Below are positions 7,814 through 16,219 of a DNA stretch of 39,171 bases, piece by piece. Both the position numbers and the translations under genes were made by a program. How positions within the stretch are numbered: position 1 is the first letter of the stretch; every line of letters begins with the position of its first letter. Source of the DNA: Streptomyces himastatinicus ATCC 53653 (lineage in GTDB: Bacteria > Actinomycetota > Actinomycetes > Streptomycetales > Streptomycetaceae); contig NZ_GG657754.1 of the NCBI RefSeq assembly GCF_000158915.1, positions 9,131,504 to 9,170,674 of the forward strand, read 5' to 3'. The notes below the pieces were generated by a model. The model was given only the letters and a program-made list of their open reading frames with translations, did not search any database and was not told the DNA's origin.

Positions 7814-9073
7814 ATGCAGAGACCTGGCTTATCCGTCCGCGCCCTGGGCATCGTGGTCGCGACCGCCGCCGCCCTCGGCGTCGTCCTGGCCACCGGAACC
7901 GAGTCCTCCGCCGCCCAGTCCGCCGCCCGGTCCGCCGCCGCGCCCGCAACGCCTCCCGCCCCGCGCTCCTCCGTCGTCACCTGGGGCTCCAGCGCCTACC
8001 CGGCCGGAACCGCGACCCAGGACCTGACCTACCGGTTCGTCATCCACACCAGCGTCGGCGGCCGCGACCTGCGCATCCGCCTCTCCAACGCCTACGGCGA
8101 CCAGCCGGTGACCTTCGGGCACGCCTACGCGGGCACCCGCGCGTCCGGCGCGGCGGTCGTGCCCGGCAGCAACGGGCGGCTGACCTTCCGCGGCGCGCCG
8201 TCGGTGACCGTACCGGCGGGCGGCGTCGTGTACAGCGATCCGCTGCCCGGCCGGGTCCGGCCGCAGTCGGACCTCGCGATCAGCCTCTACGTACGCAGCG
8301 CGGGCACCCTCGCGACCGGTCACAAGGGGGCCCGCGCGACCCAGTACGTCGCACCGGCCGGTGACCACGCCGCGGAGGAGGACGCCGCCGCGTACACCCA
8401 GCAGATCACCTCCTGGTACTACCTGGACGCGGCCGTCGTGCGGCCGCGCCCGGGCACCGGCGCCGTCGTCGCCTTCGGCGACTCGATCACCGACGGCTCC
8501 GCGTCCTCCACGGACACCAACCGCCGCTGGCCGGACTTCCTCGCCCGCCGTCTGCTCGCCGACCCCCGCTCCCGGCTCAAGGGCGTGGCCAACGAGGGAA
8601 TCTCCGGCAACAAGATCCTCGCCGACGGCTCCGCCGAGAGCGCGCTGAAGCGGCTCGACCGGGATGTGCTCTCCCAGGCCGGGGTGCGCACGACGATCCT
8701 GTTGGAGGGCATCAACGACATCAAGGCCACGCCGGGCCCCACGGCCGATGATCTGATCGCGGGCTACCGGCAGATCATCGCCAGGTCCCATGCGCGCGGC
8801 GTCTGCGTGGTCGGGGCGACCGTCATGCCGTACGAGGGCTGGCGGGAGTACGAGGCCGTCGACGAGACGGTCCGGCAGCAGGTCAACGCCTTCATGCGCA
8901 CCAGCGGTGAGTTCGACGCGGTCGTGGATTTCGACCAGGCCGTACGGGACCCCGAGGCGCCCGCCCGGATGCTGCCCGCCTACGACAGCGGCGACCACCT
9001 CCACCCCAATGACGCCGGTATGCGGGTGATGGGCGACGCCATCCCGCTCCGCGCCCTGCGCTGCGGCCGCTGA
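7814..9073 (+). CDS. Secreted SGNH/GDSL hydrolase (esterase/lipase family)
   Basis: A 419-residue exported protein. A signal peptide (hydrophobic stretch about residues 8-33) is followed by an N-terminal beta-rich domain (about 50-200) and a C-terminal SGNH hydrolase domain. The four blocks are visible: 'AFGDSITDGSA' (Ser near 224), 'GVANEGISGNKIL' (Gly), 'LLEGINDI' (Asn) and 'SGDHLHPNDAGM' (Asp and His). This family deacylates carbohydrates or lipids; beside an arabinofuranosidase, a hemicellulose or arabinan esterase is a reasonable guess. Codon 6 is TTA (7829-7831), which in Streptomyces requires the bldA tRNA and links expression to development. A GAGAGAGGGA ribosome site precedes the ATG but lies within an inverted repeat. 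A strong terminator follows. Confidence 0.88.
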   Translation: MQRPGLSVRALGIVVATAAALGVVLATGTESSAAQSAARSAAAPATPPAPRSSVVTWGSSAYPAGTATQDLTYRFVIHTSVGGRDLRIRLSNAYGDQPVTFGHAYAGTRASGAAVVPGSNGRLTFRGAPSVTVPAGGVVYSDPLPGRVRPQSDLAISLYVRSAGTLATGHKGARATQYVAPAGDHAAEEDAAAYTQQITSWYYLDAAVVRPRPGTGAVVAFGDSITDGSASSTDTNRRWPDFLARRLLADPRSRLKGVANEGISGNKILADGSAESALKRLDRDVLSQAGVRTTILLEGINDIKATPGPTADDLIAGYRQIIARSHARGVCVVGATVMPYEGWREYEAVDETVRQQVNAFMRTSGEFDAVVDFDQAVRDPEAPARMLPAYDSGDHLHPNDAGMRVMGDAIPLRALRCGR

Positions 9074-9081
9074 CGCCCGCC

Positions 9082-9105
9082 GCCCCCGGTGCGCGCGCCG
9101 GGGGC
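9082..9105 (+). terminator. Intrinsic terminator-like hairpin after the SGNH gene
   Basis: GCCCCCGG (9082-9089) and CCGGGGGC (9098-9105) form a perfect 8-bp GC stem with an 8-base loop, starting 9 bases after the stop codon. Only a short TTC follows rather than a T tract, as is common in Streptomyces. Confidence 0.75.
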
Positions 9106-9131
9106 TTCAACTCACGTCGCTACCGGGCATC

Positions 9132-9160
9132 TTGGCAACTCCCCGCCCGCCCCTTACCGT
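9132..9160 (+). promoter_or_regulatory. Predicted promoter of the peptide ABC transporter operon
   Basis: TTGGCA (9132-9137), 17 bases and TACCGT (9155-9160) resemble an HrdB promoter. It is about 240 bases from the first start codon, and a 162-bp inverted-repeat element lies between. A closer promoter inside or beside that element cannot be excluded. Confidence 0.45.
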
Positions 9161-9217
9161 CACGAGCATCAGTGCAATGTCACACAGCGCCCTGTCGGTG
9201 GCCCAGCTCTCAGGCTA

Positions 9218-9379
9218 AGGGGGTGTCTTGCCGGTCATGCCGGGCTCCCGACGCCTGGCACGGCACCTCGCGGCCCCGCGCTCGTCGCGCGCAGCGCCGC
9301 TGCGCTCTCCTCACGCGGGTTGCGAGCCACCGCACCAGACGCCGCTCGCTGATCCGGCCTGACCGACAAGACACCCCCT
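9218..9379. mobile_element. MITE-like element with 26-bp terminal inverted repeats
   Basis: The first 26 bases (9218-9243, beginning AGGGGGTGTCTTG) and the last 26 (9354-9379, ending CAAGACACCCCCT) are inverted copies with two mismatches. The 162-bp interior encodes no credible protein and holds a further GC palindrome, GCGCAGC-GCC-GCTGCGC, at about 9290-9306. Size, termini and lack of a gene fit a non-autonomous miniature inverted-repeat element mobilised by a transposase elsewhere. I cannot define a target-site duplication. Its right end is 18 bases before the GTG of the binding-protein gene, so it occupies the operon's leader. Confidence 0.7.
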
Positions 9380-9397
9380 GCCCCGAAAGAAGGCACA

Positions 9398-11107
9398 GTG
9401 AAAAGATCGCACTCTCGCCGGATCGCCACGCTGACCTCATCGCTGGCCCTGGCACTCACCGCCTGCTCCGGCGGCGGCCCGCAGGGCGCCTCGTCCGCGG
9501 CAGGACCCGGCGGCAAGGCGGCCAAGGGCGGCACCGTGCGCGTTCTGACCAGCGTGGCGTTCTCCCACCTCGACCCGGCCCGTGGCTTCGACGGCGGCGT
9601 GAACAACTTCTACCGCCTCATCTACCGCACCCTGACGACCCAGGGAGCGGCGCCCGGCAAGGGCGGTACGGCGATCCGGCCCGACCTCGCCACCGACACC
9701 GGCACCCCCTCCGACGGCGGCAAGACGTGGACGTTCACCTTGAAGAAGGGGCTCCGCTTCCAGAACGGCGACCCCATCACCAGCGCGGAGGTGAAGTTCG
9801 GCGTCTCGCGGGCCTGGGACCCCGAGATCGGCATCGGCTCCCCGTACGCCAAGCAGCTCATCGACGCCCCGGACGGCTACCGGGGCCCGTACGCCTCCGG
9901 CGACCTGCCCACGATCAAGACCCCGGACGCGCGGACGATCGTCTTCCAGCTGAAGAAGCCCTACGCGGACTTCGGCAGCGTCGTGGCCCAGCCCACGTTC
10001 GTCCCCTTCCCCAAGGACACCGGCGGCAAAGGGGAGTTCGACCGAAAGCCCATCGCCTCCGGCCCGTACCAGGTCGCCTCGTACAAGCGCGGCGCCTCGC
10101 TCACGCTGGACCGCAACGAGCACTGGGACCCCGGCACGGACACCGTCCGCAAGGCCCTGCCCGACCACTTCACCTGGACCTTCGGCCTGGACGGCGCCAC
10201 GATCGACGAGCGCATGATCGCGGGCCAGGGGAACGACGCGAGCGCCATCGCGGGCGGATCCGGCATCCAGCCCGCCACCGTCGCCCGGATCCAGACCCCG
10301 GCGTTGCGCAAGCGCACCCTGAGCGGACTCACCGGCTGCACCACCTATCTGGGCCTGAACACCACCAAGAAGCCCCTCGACCGGGTCGCGGTGCGCCGGG
10401 CCATCGCGTACGCCGTGAACAAGGCGACCCAGGTCGACGCGGTCGGCGGCACGGCGAAGGCGCAGCAGGCCACGTCCATTCAGCCGCCGACCGTCGTCGG
10501 CCGGAAGAAGTACGACCCGTACCCCAGCGAGGGCGGCAAGGGCGACCTCGCGGCCGCCCGGCGGCTGCTCGGCGAGGCCGGAGCCCGGGGCGGCTTCACC
10601 CTCACCCTCGACATCCGCTCCCAGCCGTATATGCAGGCCCAGGGCGTGGCGATCCAGCAGGCGCTGGCCCCGCTGAAGATCAAGGTCACGCTCAACACCA
10701 TCGACACCGCCACCTATTACGAGGCCATCGGCACCCCCTCCCAGCAGCACGACGCCGCGATCACCGGCTGGTGCCCCGACTGGCCGTCCGGCGCCACCTT
10801 CCTGCCGCCGCTGTTCGACGGCCGGCTGATCTCCGCCAAGGGCAACCAGAACCTGGCGCAGCTGGACGACAAGGGGGTCAACGAACGGATCGACGAGATC
10901 GCCGCCATGAAGGACCTCGACGCGCAGAACGCCGCCTACGGCGAGCTGGACGAGCAGATCATGAAGCTGGCCCCCATCGTGCCCCTGATGTACGAGAAGT
11001 ACGTCGGCGTCGTCGGCGGCAACATCGCGGGCGCGTACCTCCACGCGGGCTTCTCCGGCGGCATCGACCTCGTCTCCGTCGGCCTCGCGGACCCGGACCG
11101 GTCCTGA
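9398..11107 (+). CDS. Peptide ABC transporter substrate-binding lipoprotein (SBP family 5)
   Basis: A 569-residue DppA/OppA-type binding protein. The leader MKRSHSRRIATLTSSLALA ends in the lipobox LTAC (Cys23), so it is a membrane-anchored lipoprotein. Family 5 features include 'GGTVRVLTSVAFSHLDPARGFD', 'DGGKTWTFTLKKGLRFQNGDPITSAEVKFGVSRAWD', 'TGCTTYLGLNTTKKPLDRVAVRRAIAYAVNK' and 'YYEAIGTPSQQHDAAITGWCPDWPSG'. It starts with GTG, preceded by GAAAGAAGG. The stop overlaps the next ATG (TGATG), so it is coupled to the permeases. The operon's last gene is a proline-specific aminopeptidase, which suggests peptides as ligand, though family 5 also includes nickel and sugar binders. Confidence 0.93.
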   Translation: MKRSHSRRIATLTSSLALALTACSGGGPQGASSAAGPGGKAAKGGTVRVLTSVAFSHLDPARGFDGGVNNFYRLIYRTLTTQGAAPGKGGTAIRPDLATDTGTPSDGGKTWTFTLKKGLRFQNGDPITSAEVKFGVSRAWDPEIGIGSPYAKQLIDAPDGYRGPYASGDLPTIKTPDARTIVFQLKKPYADFGSVVAQPTFVPFPKDTGGKGEFDRKPIASGPYQVASYKRGASLTLDRNEHWDPGTDTVRKALPDHFTWTFGLDGATIDERMIAGQGNDASAIAGGSGIQPATVARIQTPALRKRTLSGLTGCTTYLGLNTTKKPLDRVAVRRAIAYAVNKATQVDAVGGTAKAQQATSIQPPTVVGRKKYDPYPSEGGKGDLAAARRLLGEAGARGGFTLTLDIRSQPYMQAQGVAIQQALAPLKIKVTLNTIDTATYYEAIGTPSQQHDAAITGWCPDWPSGATFLPPLFDGRLISAKGNQNLAQLDDKGVNERIDEIAAMKDLDAQNAAYGELDEQIMKLAPIVPLMYEKYVGVVGGNIAGAYLHAGFSGGIDLVSVGLADPDRS

Positions 11108-12071
11108 TGAGTGTCGTCGGCACACCGCTCCCGGACGCCGAGGCCCAGGGCCTGGCCACGAGCCAGGCGGCACCGCCGACTTCGGGCCGCCGCATCGCCG
11201 GCGCGCTGCGGCGCGACCGCGCCGCGGTGGCCTCCGCCGCGTTCCTCGGGCTGCTCTGCCTGGTGGCGCTGTGCGCGCCGCTGATCACCGCGCTCACCGG
11301 CTGGGGCCCGTACGCCTTCGACTCCTCCGCCGTCGACACCGGCCTCGGCGGGGTGCCCCGGGGCTCGTTCGGGGGCATCGGCTCCGAGCATCTCTTCGGC
11401 GTGGAGCCGCAGAACGGCCGCGACATCCTCGCGCGCATCGTCCACGGCGCCCGCGTGTCCCTCCTGATCGCCCTGTCCTGCACCCTGCTCACCGGGGTGC
11501 TCGGCGTCGTCCTCGGCATGCTCGCCGGGTTCTACCGGGGATGGGTGGATCAGGTGATCTCCCGGCTCATGGACTTCCTCATGGCGTTCCCCGCGCTGAT
11601 CTTCATGATCGCGATCCTGTCCTCGCTGCCGACGGGGAACCGGGCGGTGCTGCTGGTGGTCGTCATCAGCGGTTTTGGGCTGGCTCGTATCTCGCCCGCG
11701 TCGTCCGGGGCCAGACGAGGGCGCTGGCCAGCCGGGAGTTCGTCGAGGCGGCCAGGGCGTCGGGGGCCCGCGACCGCGACCTGGTGTTCCGCGAGATCCT
11801 GCCCAATCTGCGCGGCCCGATCACCGTCATGGCCACGCTCGCCGTGCCCGGCTACATCGGTACCGAGGCCGGGCTGTCCTTCCTCGGCGTCGGCATCACC
11901 CCGCCCACCCCGTCCTGGGGCCAGATGATCGCGAACTCGGTGAGCTGGTACCAGGTCGACCCGATGTACTTCGTGATCCCGGGCGCGTTCCTCTTCCTCA
12001 CGGTGCTGTCGCTGACCGTGCTCGGGGACCGGCTGCGGCACGCCATCGACGAGGGGGAGGCCGCCGCCTGA
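11107..12071 (+). pseudogene. Peptide ABC transporter permease, DppC type, frameshifted
   Basis: Reading starts MSVVGTPLPDAEAQ and runs through an N-terminal helix and 'NGRDILARIVHGARVSLLIAL' to 'VVVISGFG' near 11680. The rest ('YLARVVRGQTRALASREFVEAARASGARD', 'LSFLGVGITPPTPSWGQMI') is in another frame from about 11685 to the stop at 12071. One missing or two extra bases between 11674 and 11684 would restore a protein of about 320 residues with the EAA loop 'EFVEAARASGARDRDLVFREILPN' that contacts the ATPases. DppC-type proteins form the channel with DppB. The start overlaps the lipoprotein stop and the stop overlaps the DppB start. The transporter would be dead if the break is real; flanking conservation suggests a sequence error. 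Confidence 0.85.
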
Positions 12072-13060
12072 TGATCCGCTACCTCATCGGACGGCTCGCC
12101 GGTGTCGTCCTCATCCTCTTCGCCGTCTGTCTGTTCACCTACCTCATCTTCTTCCAGCTCTCGCCCGATCCCGCGGTGATGATCTGCGGCAAGACCTGCA
12201 CCGAGGAGCGGATCGGCGCCATCCGTGAGGCGCTGGGCCTCGACCGGCCCTTCCTCAGCCAGTTCGGGGCGTTCCTCGGCGGGATCTTCGCCGGGCGGGA
12301 CTACGGCTCGGGCGCCACGCTCGTCCACTGCCCGGCGCCGTGCCTCGGCTACAGCTTCCAGACCGACGAATCCGTCTGGTCCATGATCACCGCACGGCTG
12401 CCGGTCAGCGCCACCCTGGCCGTCGGCGCCGCGGTGCTGTGGCTGCTCGTCGGGGTGGCCGCCGGGCTGCTCAGCGCCGTCCGGCAGGGCACTTGGTGGG
12501 ACCGCGGGGCGATGGCCCTGGCCCTCGGCGGGATCAGCGTCCCCAACTATGTGCTGGCCCTGGTCCTTCAGTACGTGCTGGTCGTCAAGCTGGAATGGCT
12601 GCCGTTCCCCTCGGACGTCGCCTTCTCGGACGATCCGGCGCGGTGGTTCCAGTCGTATCTGATGCCGTGGATGGTGCTCGCGGCCGGATACGCCTGTCTG
12701 TACGCGAGGCTGACGCGTACGCAGGTGATCGAAACGCTGTCCGAGAACTTTCTGCGCACCGCCCGGGCCAAGGGGCTCAGTCGGCCCCTCGTCCTGCGCC
12801 GCCACGCGCTGCGGCCCGCGCTCACCCCTGTCACCACCCTCTTCGGGATGGACTTCGCGGGGCTGCTCGGCGGGGCCCTCATCACCGAGACCGTCTTCGG
12901 CCTCGGCGGCATCGGGAAGCTGGCCGCCGACTCCATCGCGAAGAACGACCAGCCGGTGATCATGGCGGTCACGCTGCTGGCGGCCTTCTTCGTGGTGGTC
13001 GGCAACGTGGTCGTGGACCTCGTCTACACGGCCCTGGACCCGAGAGTGAGGATCCGATGA
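12071..13060 (+). CDS. Peptide ABC transporter permease, DppB type
   Basis: A 329-residue membrane protein starting MIRYLIGRLAGVVLILFAVC, the standard DppB N-terminal helix, followed by 'FFQLSPDPAVMICGKTCTEE' and 'EALGLDRPFLSQF'. About six helices are visible, with the cytoplasmic EAA loop 'LSENFLRTARAKGLSRPLVLRRHALRPALTPV' and the C-terminal 'ETVFGLGGIGKLAADSIAKNDQPVIMAV'. The periplasmic loop holds four Cys (MICGKTC and CPAPC), unusual for the family and possibly disulfide-bonded. The ATG overlaps the preceding stop and its own stop overlaps the next ATG. In many Dpp operons DppB precedes DppC; here the order is reversed. Confidence 0.92.
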   Translation: MIRYLIGRLAGVVLILFAVCLFTYLIFFQLSPDPAVMICGKTCTEERIGAIREALGLDRPFLSQFGAFLGGIFAGRDYGSGATLVHCPAPCLGYSFQTDESVWSMITARLPVSATLAVGAAVLWLLVGVAAGLLSAVRQGTWWDRGAMALALGGISVPNYVLALVLQYVLVVKLEWLPFPSDVAFSDDPARWFQSYLMPWMVLAAGYACLYARLTRTQVIETLSENFLRTARAKGLSRPLVLRRHALRPALTPVTTLFGMDFAGLLGGALITETVFGLGGIGKLAADSIAKNDQPVIMAVTLLAAFFVVVGNVVVDLVYTALDPRVRIR

Positions 13061-13872
13061 GCGCACGTGCGGGGCTCCTCGTCGTGGAAGATCTCACCGT
13101 CACCCTGCCCACCACCCGCGGTCCCGTCGACGTCGTCAAGGGCGTCTCCTTCACCGTCGACAGGGACGACACCCTCGGCATCGTCGGGGAGTCGGGTTCC
13201 GGCAAGTCCATGACCAGCCTCGCCATCATGGGACTGCTGCCGCGCGGCGCGACGGCCACCGGCAGCGTCCGCCTCGACGGCGAGGAACTGCTCGGCCGCC
13301 CCGACCGCGAGCTGCGCCGGATCCGGGGCGACGGGATCTCCATGGTGTTCCAGGACCCGCTGTCCTCGCTCAACCCCTATTACACGGTGGGCCTCCAGAT
13401 CGAGGAGGCGTACCGGGCCCACCGCGGCGGCTCGCGGAAGGCCGCCAGGGCCGTGGCCGTCGAGGCACTGACGCAGGTGGGCATCGCCGACGCCGAGCGG
13501 CGCGCGGGCCACTACCCGCACCAGTTCTCCGGCGGGCAGCGCCAGCGCGTCATGATCGCCACGGCGCTCGTCTGCTCCCCGTCCCTGCTGATCGCCGACG
13601 AGCCGACGACCGCGCTCGACGTCACCGTCCAGGCGCAGATCCTGCGGCTGCTCGCCGGGCTCCAGGAGCGGACCGGCACCGGGATGCTCTTCATCACCCA
13701 CGATCTGGCCGTCGTCAGCTCCCTCGCACGGCGGATCCTGGTGATGCGCGAGGGCGACCCGGTCGAGTACGGGGAGGCCGAGCGGATCTTCTCCGACCCC
13801 CACCATCCGTATACGCGGGCGCTGCTGGAGAGCGTGCCACGCATCGACGACGACGCGGAGGTGTGGCTGTGA
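13057..13872 (+). CDS. Peptide ABC transporter ATP-binding protein, DppD type
   Basis: A 271-residue ATPase. Walker A 'GESGSGKS' (about residues 45-52), Q-loop 'MVFQDPLSSLNP', signature 'FSGGQRQRVMIATAL', Walker B 'LLIADEPTTALD' and the switch histidine in 'LFITHDLAVV' are all intact. The C-terminal 'HHPYTRALLESVPRIDD' is the start of the oligopeptide/dipeptide C-terminal region, shorter than usual and without the Fe-S cysteines of some DppD proteins. The ATG overlaps the DppB stop (ATGA). It pairs with the next ATPase to power import. Confidence 0.93.
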   Translation: MSARAGLLVVEDLTVTLPTTRGPVDVVKGVSFTVDRDDTLGIVGESGSGKSMTSLAIMGLLPRGATATGSVRLDGEELLGRPDRELRRIRGDGISMVFQDPLSSLNPYYTVGLQIEEAYRAHRGGSRKAARAVAVEALTQVGIADAERRAGHYPHQFSGGQRQRVMIATALVCSPSLLIADEPTTALDVTVQAQILRLLAGLQERTGTGMLFITHDLAVVSSLARRILVMREGDPVEYGEAERIFSDPHHPYTRALLESVPRIDDDAEVWL

Positions 13873-14747
13873 GCGCCTCGTCCGGCGAACCGCTGCTGAG
13901 CGCACGGGAGTTGACCAAGACGTTCACCAGCCGCGGCCCCGGCGGAGTGCTCGGCCGGAGGGTCGCGTTCACCGCCGTCGACCGGGTCAGCTTCGACATC
14001 CGCGCGGGGGAGACCCTCGCCGTCGTCGGAGAGTCCGGCAGCGGGAAGTCCACCACCGCCCGGATGGCCGCGAAGCTGATGGAACCGACGGGCGGCAGCC
14101 TGGAGTTCGCGGGCGAGGACGTCACCCGGGCCGAGGGGCCCGCCCTCGCCCGGTTCCGGAAGGACGTCCAGGTCGTCTTCCAGGACCCGTACTCCTCCCT
14201 CAACCCGCGGCACACCGTGGAACGCATCCTCATGGCCCCGCTGGACTACCAGGGCATCGCCCCCAAGGGCGGCAGGCGCGCCCTCACCAAGGAGCTGATG
14301 GAGCGGGTCGGGCTGGACCCCGACCACTCCCAGCGCTATCCCGCGCAGTTCTCCGGCGGGCAGGCCCAGCGCATCGGCATCGCCCGGGCGCTCGCCGTGG
14401 GCCCGCGGCTCGTCATCTGCGACGAGGCCGTCTCCGCCCTCGACATGTCCGTCCGGGCCCAGGTGCTCGACCTGCTGCGGCGGCTCCAGCGCGAGAGCGG
14501 CTTCGCATACCTCTTCATCGCCCACGACCTCGCCGTGGTGCGCCGCATCGCCCACCGGGTGGCGGTCATGAGCGGGGGACGCATCGTGGAGGCGGGCCCC
14601 TGCGAACGGGTCTTCGCCGACCCCCGGGACCCGTACACCCGCACCCTGCTGGCCGCGATCCCGCGCATCAACCCCGCCTGGGACCGCGCCCGCCGCGCAC
14701 GTGCCGACCGAGCGAGCGACCCGTCCCAGGAGGCACCCCATGGCTGA
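13869..14747 (+). CDS. Peptide ABC transporter ATP-binding protein, DppF type
   Basis: A 292-residue ATPase with Walker A 'GESGSGKSTTARMAAKLM', 'VVFQDPYSSLNPRHTV', signature 'FSGGQAQRIGIARAL', Walker B 'LVICDEAVSALDMSVRAQVLDLL' and 'FIAHDLAVVRRIAHRVAVM', with 'DPYTRTLLAAIPRINP' at the end. The Walker B sequence DEAVSALD instead of DEPTSALD is usual for DppF. GTG at 13863 and 13869 are both possible; GGAG at 13857-13860 suits 13869, which overlaps the DppD stop. Its end overlaps the aminopeptidase start by 8 bases. Confidence 0.92.
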   Translation: MSASSGEPLLSARELTKTFTSRGPGGVLGRRVAFTAVDRVSFDIRAGETLAVVGESGSGKSTTARMAAKLMEPTGGSLEFAGEDVTRAEGPALARFRKDVQVVFQDPYSSLNPRHTVERILMAPLDYQGIAPKGGRRALTKELMERVGLDPDHSQRYPAQFSGGQAQRIGIARALAVGPRLVICDEAVSALDMSVRAQVLDLLRRLQRESGFAYLFIAHDLAVVRRIAHRVAVMSGGRIVEAGPCERVFADPRDPYTRTLLAAIPRINPAWDRARRARADRASDPSQEAPHG

Positions 14748-16182
14748 CCGGACCACCACCCCCGGCCGCTCAGGCCCCGTCCCCACCGAACCGGACCCCC
14801 GCCTGCCCCGGCTGGCCGAACTCCCCGGCTTCGCCGCGTACATGGGCGAGGGCTGGGCCGCCCCCGACCGCACGCCGCCCACCGCCCCCGGCGCACCCGA
14901 GGCCGCCGCCGCACACCGCGCCCGGCTGGGCGCGCGGTTCCCCGGCCGGGCCGTCGTCGTGGCCAGTGGCAGCGCGCCCGTACGCAGCAACGACACCCGC
15001 TACGACTTCCGCCCGGACAGCAACTTCTTCTGGCTCACCGGCTGTACGGCCGAGGACGCCGTCCTCGTCCTGCGGCCCTCCGGTACCGGACACGACGCCA
15101 CCCTGTACCTGCCGCCCCCGGCCCACCCCGGCGAGCCGGGCTTCTTCTCCGACGCCACGTACGGCGAGCTGTGGGTCGGCGCCGCCCCCGGCCCCGGGGA
15201 CTGGGCGGACGCGCTCCAGCTGGAGGTCCGCCCGGCCGGGGAGCTGGAGACCGCACTGACGGAACTCGCCGATCCCCTCACCGCTGGCCACTACCACGAC
15301 AAGCCCTCGGCCGAACTGGAACGCACCCTCGCCGAACTGCGCATGATCAAGGACGACTGGGAAATCGGCCGCCTCCGCGAGGCCGTGGACCGGACCGTCT
15401 CCGGATTCGCCGCCGTGGTCGCGGAGTTCCCCACCGCTCTCGAAGGCCCCGGCGAGCGCTGGCTGCAAGGCACCTTCGAACGACACGCCCGCACCTACGG
15501 CAACGGCCCCGGCTACGCCACCATCGTCGGCAGCGGCGCCCACGCCCCCACCCTGCACTGGGTCCGGTGCGACGGCCCGGTGCGCCCGGACGACGTGGTC
15601 CTGCTCGACATGGGCGTCGAGACCCGCGACCTCTACACCGCCGACATCACCCGCACCTTCCCCGCCTCCGGCCGCTTCTCCGCCGCGCAGACCCAGGTCC
15701 ACGACCTGGTCGAGCGGGCCCACCGCGCGGCCCTCGCCCAGGTGGGCCCCGGGAAGCGCTTCACCGACTTCCACCAGGCCGCGATGGAGGTCATCGCCCA
15801 CGGCCTCCACGACTGGGACCTCCTCCCGGTCTCCGTCGACGAGGCCCTCTCCGACCGCGGCCAGCACCACCGCCGCTGGCTGGTCTGCGGCATCGGCCAC
15901 CACCTCGGCCTCGACGTCCACGACTGCGCCCAGTCCTCGTACGACGCCTACCAGGGCGCCGAGATGGCCCCCGGCATGGTGCTCACCGTGGAACCCGGCC
16001 TGTACTTCCACGCCCACGACCTGACGGTCCCGCCGGAGCTGCGCGGCATCGGGATACGCATCGAGGACGACATCCTGGTGACCCCCGAAGGCTCCGAGGT
16101 GCTCTCGGCCGACCTGCCGCTGGACGCCGCGGACCTGGAGCGCTGGATGAGGAAGTCCGCTCCGGACTCTGGACAGGACTGA
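14740..16182 (+). CDS. pepP: Xaa-Pro aminopeptidase (M24B, aminopeptidase P)
   Basis: A 480-residue peptidase with the N-terminal aminopeptidase P domain ('NDTRYDFRPDSNFFWLTGC', about residues 85-110) and the pita-bread catalytic domain. Metal ligands are visible: Asp in 'LLDMGVETRDLYTADITRTF' (about 290 and 302), His in 'CGIGHHLGLDVHD', Glu in 'MVLTVEPGLYF' and Glu in 'GIGIRIEDDILVT'. It removes the N-terminal residue ahead of proline. AGGAGG lies 7 bases before the ATG, and the gene overlaps the DppF end, so it is part of the transporter operon. Together they suggest uptake and cytoplasmic breakdown of proline-containing peptides. No signal peptide is present. Confidence 0.92.
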   Translation: MADRTTTPGRSGPVPTEPDPRLPRLAELPGFAAYMGEGWAAPDRTPPTAPGAPEAAAAHRARLGARFPGRAVVVASGSAPVRSNDTRYDFRPDSNFFWLTGCTAEDAVLVLRPSGTGHDATLYLPPPAHPGEPGFFSDATYGELWVGAAPGPGDWADALQLEVRPAGELETALTELADPLTAGHYHDKPSAELERTLAELRMIKDDWEIGRLREAVDRTVSGFAAVVAEFPTALEGPGERWLQGTFERHARTYGNGPGYATIVGSGAHAPTLHWVRCDGPVRPDDVVLLDMGVETRDLYTADITRTFPASGRFSAAQTQVHDLVERAHRAALAQVGPGKRFTDFHQAAMEVIAHGLHDWDLLPVSVDEALSDRGQHHRRWLVCGIGHHLGLDVHDCAQSSYDAYQGAEMAPGMVLTVEPGLYFHAHDLTVPPELRGIGIRIEDDILVTPEGSEVLSADLPLDAADLERWMRKSAPDSGQD

Positions 16183-16219
16183 ACAGGTATGGCTAGCTTC
16201 TGGACATGACTGAACAGGT
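16168..16219 (+). repeat. Direct duplication of a 21-bp sequence across the GntR start
   Basis: TCTGGACAGGACTGAACAGGT (16168-16188) recurs at 16199-16219 with one change, G to T, exactly 31 bases later. The change makes CATGAC, which supplies the ATG of the GntR gene at 16206. The first copy contains the stop codon of the aminopeptidase gene. The repeats could be twin operator half-sites for the HutC-type regulator or a recent tandem duplication. Confidence 0.7.
16170..16199 (+). promoter_or_regulatory. Candidate leaderless promoter of the HutC-type regulator
   Basis: TGGACA (16170-16175), an 18-base spacer and TAGCTT (16194-16199) would place the start of transcription on the ATG at 16206. 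There is no Shine-Dalgarno sequence, which fits a leaderless mRNA, common in Streptomyces. The -35 element lies in the first copy of the duplicated 21-mer, so self-repression is plausible. Confidence 0.4.

Noticed and set aside
9210..9455. An 81-residue minus-strand frame within the MITE-like element
   Set aside because: Arginine-rich translation of the inverted-repeat DNA without start signal or domain; too small for a transposase.
9172..11928. A 918-residue frame covering the binding-protein gene and part of the permease gene
   Set aside because: Residues over the binding-protein gene are the wrong frame; only the part from 11107 to about 11680 (DppC N-terminus) is real.
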